The notes beneath the pieces were generated by a model. The model had not been told where the DNA came from. It was given only the letters and a program-made list of their open reading frames with translations, and made no database searches. DNA of 64,000 nt, from positions 1 through 64,000 of the forward strand of contig NZ_JBHULB010000012.1 of assembly GCF_042684265.1 (NCBI RefSeq), in the 5' to 3' direction. The position numbers and the translations under genes are program-made. Positions 59,921-64,000 of the stretch are shown piece after piece (within the stretch, counting starts at the first letter, position 1; each line of letters starts with the position of its first letter). This stretch comes from Croceitalea marina (lineage in GTDB: Bacteria; Bacteroidota; Bacteroidia; Flavobacteriales; Flavobacteriaceae).

Positions 59921-60907
59921 TTAAAAGTCTGCGTCAAAACTAATTTTCTGCGCATCCTCATCTTTATCCTTATTCAATACACCCGCTTTTTGGTATTCTG
60001 AAACTCGCTTTTCAAAGAAGTTGGTTTTTCCTTGTAGCGAAATCATATCCATAAAATCAAACGGATTGGTGGCATTGTATACTTTATCACACTCTAATTC
60101 AACCAATAATCTATCCGTTACAAATTCTAGATACTGGGTCATTAACTTCGAGTTCATTCCTATGAGACTAGCTGGCAAAGATTCTGTTATAAACTCGCGT
60201 TCGATATTCAAAGCATCCGTTAAGATTTGAGTAATACGTTCTTTTGGCACTTTGTTGATCAAGTGTTTGTTATGCAAGTGTACCGCATAATCACAGTGCA
60301 TACCCTCATCTCTTGAAATTAGCTCATTAGAAAATGTAAGGCCCGGCATTAGTCCTCTTTTCTTTAACCAAAAGATAGAGCAAAAGGCTCCTGAAAAGAA
60401 AATTCCTTCTACCGCAGCGAAAGCGATCAAACGTTCTGCAAAACTTGGAGATTCTATCCAGTTTAATGCCCAATCTGCCTTTTTCTTGATTGCCGGAAAA
60501 TTTTCAATTGCCTTGAACAACACATTTTTCTCTTTTTCATCTTTCACATAAGTATCTATTAAAAGAGAATAGGTTTCTGAATGGATGTTCTCCATCATAA
60601 TCTGAAAACCGTAGAAGAACTTCGCTTCGGCGTATTGTACTTCGCTCACAAAATTCTCTGCCAAATTCTCGTTTACTATACCGTCGGACGCTGCAAAAAA
60701 GGCTAGAATGTGTTTGATAAAGTAACGCTCATCATCATTAAGTTTTTCGTTCCAATCCGTAAGGTCTTCACCCAAATCAATTTCTTCAGCCGTCCAAAAG
60801 CAAGCCTCACATTTCTTGTACCATTCCCATAAATCATCATGCTTGATGGGGAAAATCACAAATCTGTCTTCATTTTCTTCTAAAATAGGCTCAATAGCAG
60901 CTGACAT
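59921..60907 (-). CDS. nrdB: Class I ribonucleotide reductase, small (radical) subunit
   Basis: A protein of 328 residues. The di-iron ligands and radical tyrosine are in the segment QIMMENIHSETYSLLIDTYV, where ExxH is followed four residues later by Tyr at the E. coli Tyr122 position. The second Glu/His set is in FSNELISRDEGMHCDYAVHL. Thus it is a tyrosyl-radical enzyme, not a Phe-type (class Ic). It is transcribed first, then nrdA. A 13-base palindrome at 61060-61072 upstream might be an operator. Confidence 0.95.
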   Translation of the reverse strand: MSAAIEPILEENEDRFVIFPIKHDDLWEWYKKCEACFWTAEEIDLGEDLTDWNEKLNDDERYFIKHILAFFAASDGIVNENLAENFVSEVQYAEAKFFYGFQIMMENIHSETYSLLIDTYVKDEKEKNVLFKAIENFPAIKKKADWALNWIESPSFAERLIAFAAVEGIFFSGAFCSIFWLKKRGLMPGLTFSNELISRDEGMHCDYAVHLHNKHLINKVPKERITQILTDALNIEREFITESLPASLIGMNSKLMTQYLEFVTDRLLVELECDKVYNATNPFDFMDMISLQGKTNFFEKRVSEYQKAGVLNKDKDEDAQKISFDADF

Positions 60908-61059
60908 AGTGTTTTATTTAAATTTTTATATAGGATTGAAAATTACCTTTCGGCAGGGACCAACAAAGATTCAAAAATGTAACCGAATTGTAAAGTTTGT
61001 TTTATGTAATTGCCCTCAAAGTTTTTAACACAAAATGTTGAAATCTAGGCTCGCAAGCG

Positions 61060-61072
61060 ATGTACAGTACAT
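61060..61072. promoter_or_regulatory. Short palindrome upstream of nrdB
   Basis: ATGTACAGTACAT is a perfect palindrome around a central A, 150 bases before nrdB. It does not match the usual NrdR box, so its role, if any, is unknown. Confidence 0.25.
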
Positions 61073-61126
61073 TGTAGAAATTAAATCTATTTATAACTTT
61101 CTTATGTTAAAATGAACAAAATAAAA

Positions 61127-61164
61127 AGACCAAAAGGTATCTTAATTAAGATACCTTTTGGTCT
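61127..61164 (-). terminator. Perfect 38-bp palindrome, minus-strand terminator
   Basis: The two halves, AGACCAAAAGGTATCTTAA and its exact complement, meet without a loop. On the minus strand the palindrome is followed by TTTTTATTTTG, on the plus strand by A residues. It therefore fits a terminator for a leftward transcript from the region 61180-61470 rather than for nrdB, which starts to its left. Confidence 0.75.
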
Positions 61165-61180
61165 AAAAAATTATCACCAA

Positions 61181-61323
61181 ACCGTACGGCCCAGTCATTG
61201 TATACACTTCTGCTATTAAGATTGGGTAGTTCCCCCGAAACCCTCACCTAGAACCTAAGCTTTAAATGACCTAAATTATATTTTCACACATACCGTTGGC
61301 ATGTTTGGTTGGCCGTACGCTGG
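61181..61323 (-). ncRNA. Structured RNA candidate
   Basis: CGTACGGCC (61183-61191) and GGCCGTACG (61311-61319) are exact complements and can close a 130-base domain, with CCA/TGG pairing just outside. Inside, on the minus strand, CATGCC-aac-GGTATG and a GGG...CCC stem form further hairpins. A strong terminator follows 18 bases after the closing helix. No coding frame is evident in this part. One possibility is the 6S-like RNA known from flavobacteria, another is a structured 3' end of the small peptide mRNA. I cannot tell which. Confidence 0.45.
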
Positions 61324-61347
61324 TTGATATAACATTTGTTGCTAAGT

Positions 61348-61467
61348 CTAATTTTTATATTCAACAGCTGCAATCTCATTTGAATCTTGCAAAGTTCTGT
61401 TTTCACTTATAGCGGCAAACACTAAAGCAATAAGCAAAACCACAAATAATATTAAACTCTTTTTCAT
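61348..61467 (-). CDS. Possible 39-residue hydrophobic peptide
   Basis: The frame starts KKSLILFVVLLIALVFAAIS, a signal-peptide or membrane helix, and continues with a polar tail (ENRTLQDSNEIAAVEYKN). It lies on the same strand as the structured-RNA candidate and terminator, so one transcript may carry all three. No family was recognised. Confidence 0.45.
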   Translation of the reverse strand: MKKSLILFVVLLIALVFAAISENRTLQDSNEIAAVEYKN

Positions 61468-61743
61468 TATTGGCTATATTGAGTTGTTCTATTTCAAAAA
61501 TCCTCTTCGAAGATATAAAGCCGAACAACTGATTATTTTGTCAATTGTATAAATGGCAGAGAATCATGTATAAATGGATTCTAGAGAAATTATACAACTA
61601 TACCTTGATTTTTAAGTCGTTACACCCCTTTCAATAGAACTATTTGCTTTTTCATACCAACTATAATACATATCATCCCATTAATACATATTTTTAAACG
61701 CACTATGCGTTTTTGTCCTATGTTTATATCTTAGTTTGTACTT

Positions 61744-62478
61744 ATGTTAGAAGCTGTAATTGTAGACGATGAAATAAAAGCCCTAGAAAGTCTTAGCTGG
61801 GAACTTACCAATCTAAGCGATGAGGTTAAAATTGTTGCATCTTTTACCGATGCGCATAAAGCATTGGATTATTTAGCCAAAAACACCCCAGATTGTCTCT
61901 TTTTAGATATTGAGATGCCGGTAATGGACGGCTTTCAATTTATTAAAAACCTAACCAATACAAAGTTTCCGGTAGTGATTACCACTGCATACAACCAATA
62001 TGCATTAAAGGCATTGAAAAACGAAGCTATAGACTACCTTCTAAAACCCATAGATTCTAATGATCTAAGTGTAACCATAGAAAAAATTAAAAAATACAAT
62101 TCTAGAAACTATACTGCTGAAAAATTTGAAAAAATATTACTGAATTTTAACTCCAATTCATTGGACAGAAAGATTACGGTCAATACGGACGGGAAACTTT
62201 TGTTTTTAGAAGCCGACGAAATTTTATACGCGGAGTCTGATGGTAATTATAGCACCATATTTCTGGCGGACGGACAGAAGATTGTTTTGACCAAAAAGCT
62301 AAAGGAAGTAAACGCTTTGCTACCTAAAGATTCTTTTTTCAGAATACATAACTCATTTATAGTAAACCTAGGCCAGATTAAAGAGTTTTTAAAAACCGAT
62401 GGTTATGTGATACTAAAATCTAACCATAAAATACCTGTGTCAAGACAAAAGAAATCAGATTTTTTAGATTTGTTATAA
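61744..62478 (+). CDS. LytTR-family response regulator
   Basis: A protein of 244 residues. The receiver domain (about 1-120) has VIVDDEIKAL, the phosphorylated Asp in DCLFLDIEMPVMDGFQFI and the late Lys in IDYLLKPIDSNDL. The LytTR DNA-binding domain (about 140-240) includes ILYAESDGNYSTIFLADG and FFRIHNSFIVNLGQIKEF. It is followed ten bases later by its sensor kinase. The pair probably regulates envelope or signalling genes, and the target is unknown. Confidence 0.93.
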   Translation: MLEAVIVDDEIKALESLSWELTNLSDEVKIVASFTDAHKALDYLAKNTPDCLFLDIEMPVMDGFQFIKNLTNTKFPVVITTAYNQYALKALKNEAIDYLLKPIDSNDLSVTIEKIKKYNSRNYTAEKFEKILLNFNSNSLDRKITVNTDGKLLFLEADEILYAESDGNYSTIFLADGQKIVLTKKLKEVNALLPKDSFFRIHNSFIVNLGQIKEFLKTDGYVILKSNHKIPVSRQKKSDFLDLL

Positions 62479-62487
62479 ATGCTCTGA

Positions 62488-64000
62488 ATGCCAAACCATC
62501 AACTACCTCACTTTATAAAAAGTTACCGTCATTCTTGCATCACATTGTTGATCGCTTTTTTATTGCTTTTCTGCCCAACCCTAAAAGCACAGGACATCCC
62601 CGAAGATTTTAAGGAAAAAGTTCGCGATTTAATTAAAGATGCACCTAAATCATATGGGGAACTAGATACCGCATTAAAGCGTTCAAAAAGAGATACCACC
62701 TTACTTACTTACTTTTTAGAAGAGGCTAAATCAAACAATTATCTTGAAGGTCAAACCTATGCCCTTAACCAATTAGGAACCGCCTTTAGAAACTTGTCTC
62801 AACTCGAAAAAGCCATCATACTACATGAAAAAGGGCTAGCAATAGCAGAAGAAATAGAAAGTACCGATTTTAAGATTTTAAGTTTAAACATGCTAGGTGT
62901 AGTCTACAGAAGAAAAGATGCCATACAAACAGCATTAGGTTATAATCAGCAAGCCTTGGAGATTGCAGAAACGGTGTCAAATAAATCAAAGCATGTAAAG
63001 AGGAGTATAAATGTTGCATTAAATAGTATTGGCAATCTGTACCAAACCTTAGGCCAATACGATTTAGCAATTTCTCAATTTAAAAGAGCTCTTGAACTAG
63101 AAAGAGAATTAAGCAATAAATTAGGCCTTGCCATAAATAATCAAAATATTGGGGACTGTTACGAGCAAAAAGGAGAGCTAGAAGAAGCGCTCCAATACTA
63201 CAGAAAATCTCTAGCTTATAATGAAGATATAAATTCTGACTATGGTCGAGTCATTTGTAAAAATAGTATTGCCCGTATTTATACAAAACAAGGTATGCCC
63301 AATGCAGCTTTGGTAATTTTTGAACCACTACAAAAACAAGCCCTCAAGATTGGGGATAACTTCATAAGCTCATCTGTTTTTATTAATACCGGACACGCCC
63401 AAACTTCGATCGGCGAATACCAAAAAGCAAAAAAAAATATCAGTTATGGTCTTCAACTGGCAGAAGAAAGTAATATGCCGGCACTTATTATCGCTGCAAA
63501 AAGATTTTTATCTAGTCTAGCCGAAAAAACCGGTAACTATAAAGAAGCTTTAAAATATCAAAAAGAAGCCGAAAGTTTCGAAAATACAATCGTAAATCAA
63601 CGTAATCTTAATTATATCAGTGAGATTACCTTACAATACGACAACGAGAAAAAGAACAGTGAGATAGAATCACTTGCTCAAGAAAATGAGTTGTCTAAAA
63701 TTAGACTTCGAAAAAATCAAACTACAATTCTTGTTGCTGCTTTGACCCTTGGTCTAATAGGCACTATGCTTTTTATAATGTATAGAAAGTACCATTCCGA
63801 TAATGAGAAAAAAGTGTTAAGTCTCGAGCAGAACATGTTGCGTAGCCAAATGAATCCGCATTTTTTGTTCAATTCCTTAAATTCCATTAAGCTCTACATC
63901 ATTAACAATGACAAAAAGAACGCTGTTCACTACCTCAATAAATTCTCTAAACTGGTCAGAAGGATTTTAGAAGGTTCTTCCCTAAAGGAAATCTCATTAG
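62488..64000 (+). CDS. TPR-containing LytS-type histidine kinase (cut by window end)
   Basis: The frame is open from ATG 62488 to the edge, 504 codons. A signal peptide (LLIAFLLLFCPTLKAQ) is followed by several TPR repeats (about 80-380, for example LGLAINNQNIGDCYEQKGEL), a coiled coil, one membrane helix (about 415-435) and the start of the kinase domain with RSQMNPHFLFNSLNSIKLY, where His is the phosphorylated residue. This is the common two-component partner of LytTR regulators in Bacteroidota. The ATP-binding domain lies outside the window. Confidence 0.93.
   Translation, partial: MPNHQLPHFIKSYRHSCITLLIAFLLLFCPTLKAQDIPEDFKEKVRDLIKDAPKSYGELDTALKRSKRDTTLLTYFLEEAKSNNYLEGQTYALNQLGTAFRNLSQLEKAIILHEKGLAIAEEIESTDFKILSLNMLGVVYRRKDAIQTALGYNQQALEIAETVSNKSKHVKRSINVALNSIGNLYQTLGQYDLAISQFKRALELERELSNKLGLAINNQNIGDCYEQKGELEEALQYYRKSLAYNEDINSDYGRVICKNSIARIYTKQGMPNAALVIFEPLQKQALKIGDNFISSSVFINTGHAQTSIGEYQKAKKNISYGLQLAEESNMPALIIAAKRFLSSLAEKTGNYKEALKYQKEAESFENTIVNQRNLNYISEITLQYDNEKKNSEIESLAQENELSKIRLRKNQTTILVAALTLGLIGTMLFIMYRKYHSDNEKKVLSLEQNMLRSQMNPHFLFNSLNSIKLYIINNDKKNAVHYLNKFSKLVRRILEGSSLKEISL

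Noticed and set aside
1..64000. tRNA or rRNA genes
   Set aside because: No cloverleaf-like or ribosomal RNA segments were noticed in any gap. A tRNAscan-type search was not possible here.

Overview
The window is a single chromosomal stretch from a marine-type flavobacterium (Bacteroidota, Flavobacteriaceae, of the Maribacter/Zobellia/Arenibacter kind). Supporting evidence is the low GC content, promoters with the Bacteroidota -7 element TAnnTTTG (for example at 18373, 25779 and 43794), near absence of Shine-Dalgarno sites, Bacteroidota-specific families (DUF3078, DUF6503, the DUF5117/5118 zinc protease) and a lycopene cyclase. The exact genus is inferred only from overall feel.

Bases 1 to about 13200 are accessory DNA built like a cassette array. 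Small modules all face right: a ParD/ParE toxin-antitoxin pair; a Crp-like regulator with a DoxX/flavin reductase/DUF1772/NmrA redox operon and a CPBP protease; a second CPBP protease; an esterase lipoprotein; AraC plus PEBP; AraC plus a membrane methyltransferase; a decayed nucleotidyltransferase; a small unknown protein; and an alpha/beta hydrolase. Long hairpin-rich repeats (partial at 1-126, full near 1052-1372, 8136-8445 and 10054-10351) separate several modules and end in GCGCGGCGTT. Each module begins at the final GTT, usually 18-24 bases before its start codon. Two modules end in a sequence that is the exact 10-bp reverse complement of their own beginning (117-126 with 726-735; 8443-8452 with 9962-9971), which is the logic of integron cassettes (R' and R''). 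No integrase or transposase is visible. This is the most interesting signal in the window.

Bases 14000-43800 are mostly core genome: lycopene cyclase, a lectin-like lipoprotein, a polyprenyl synthase, an ECF sigma factor with two small partners, a TetR-controlled RND efflux operon, aspS, a TPR lipoprotein, a ClC protein lacking the usual gating glutamate, cold shock protein, tadA, dxs, a DUF3078 protein, dGTPase, a PiT phosphate transporter with a PhoU-like tail, a large zinc protease, and the yicC-gmk-nadD operon.

Bases 44276-56922 form a sugar catabolic island that fits oxidation of glycosides to 3-keto-glycosides: two DUF1080 lipoproteins (3-keto-disaccharide hydrolase family), two TIM-barrel sugar isomerases/epimerases, two GMC oxidoreductases, a Tat-exported gluconate-dehydrogenase-subunit-3-like lipoprotein, a Gfo/Idh/MocA oxidoreductase and two MFS transporters. 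The layout is a duplicated motif: leftward isomerase genes diverging from a rightward GMC gene.

Bases 57292-60907 hold class I ribonucleotide reductase (nrdA, nrdB). The 840-base gap after it is not empty: on the minus strand it carries a 39-codon hydrophobic peptide ORF, a structured-RNA-like segment closed by a 9-bp helix, and a perfect 38-bp palindrome acting as a terminator. The window ends in a LytTR response regulator followed by its TPR histidine kinase, cut off by the window edge.
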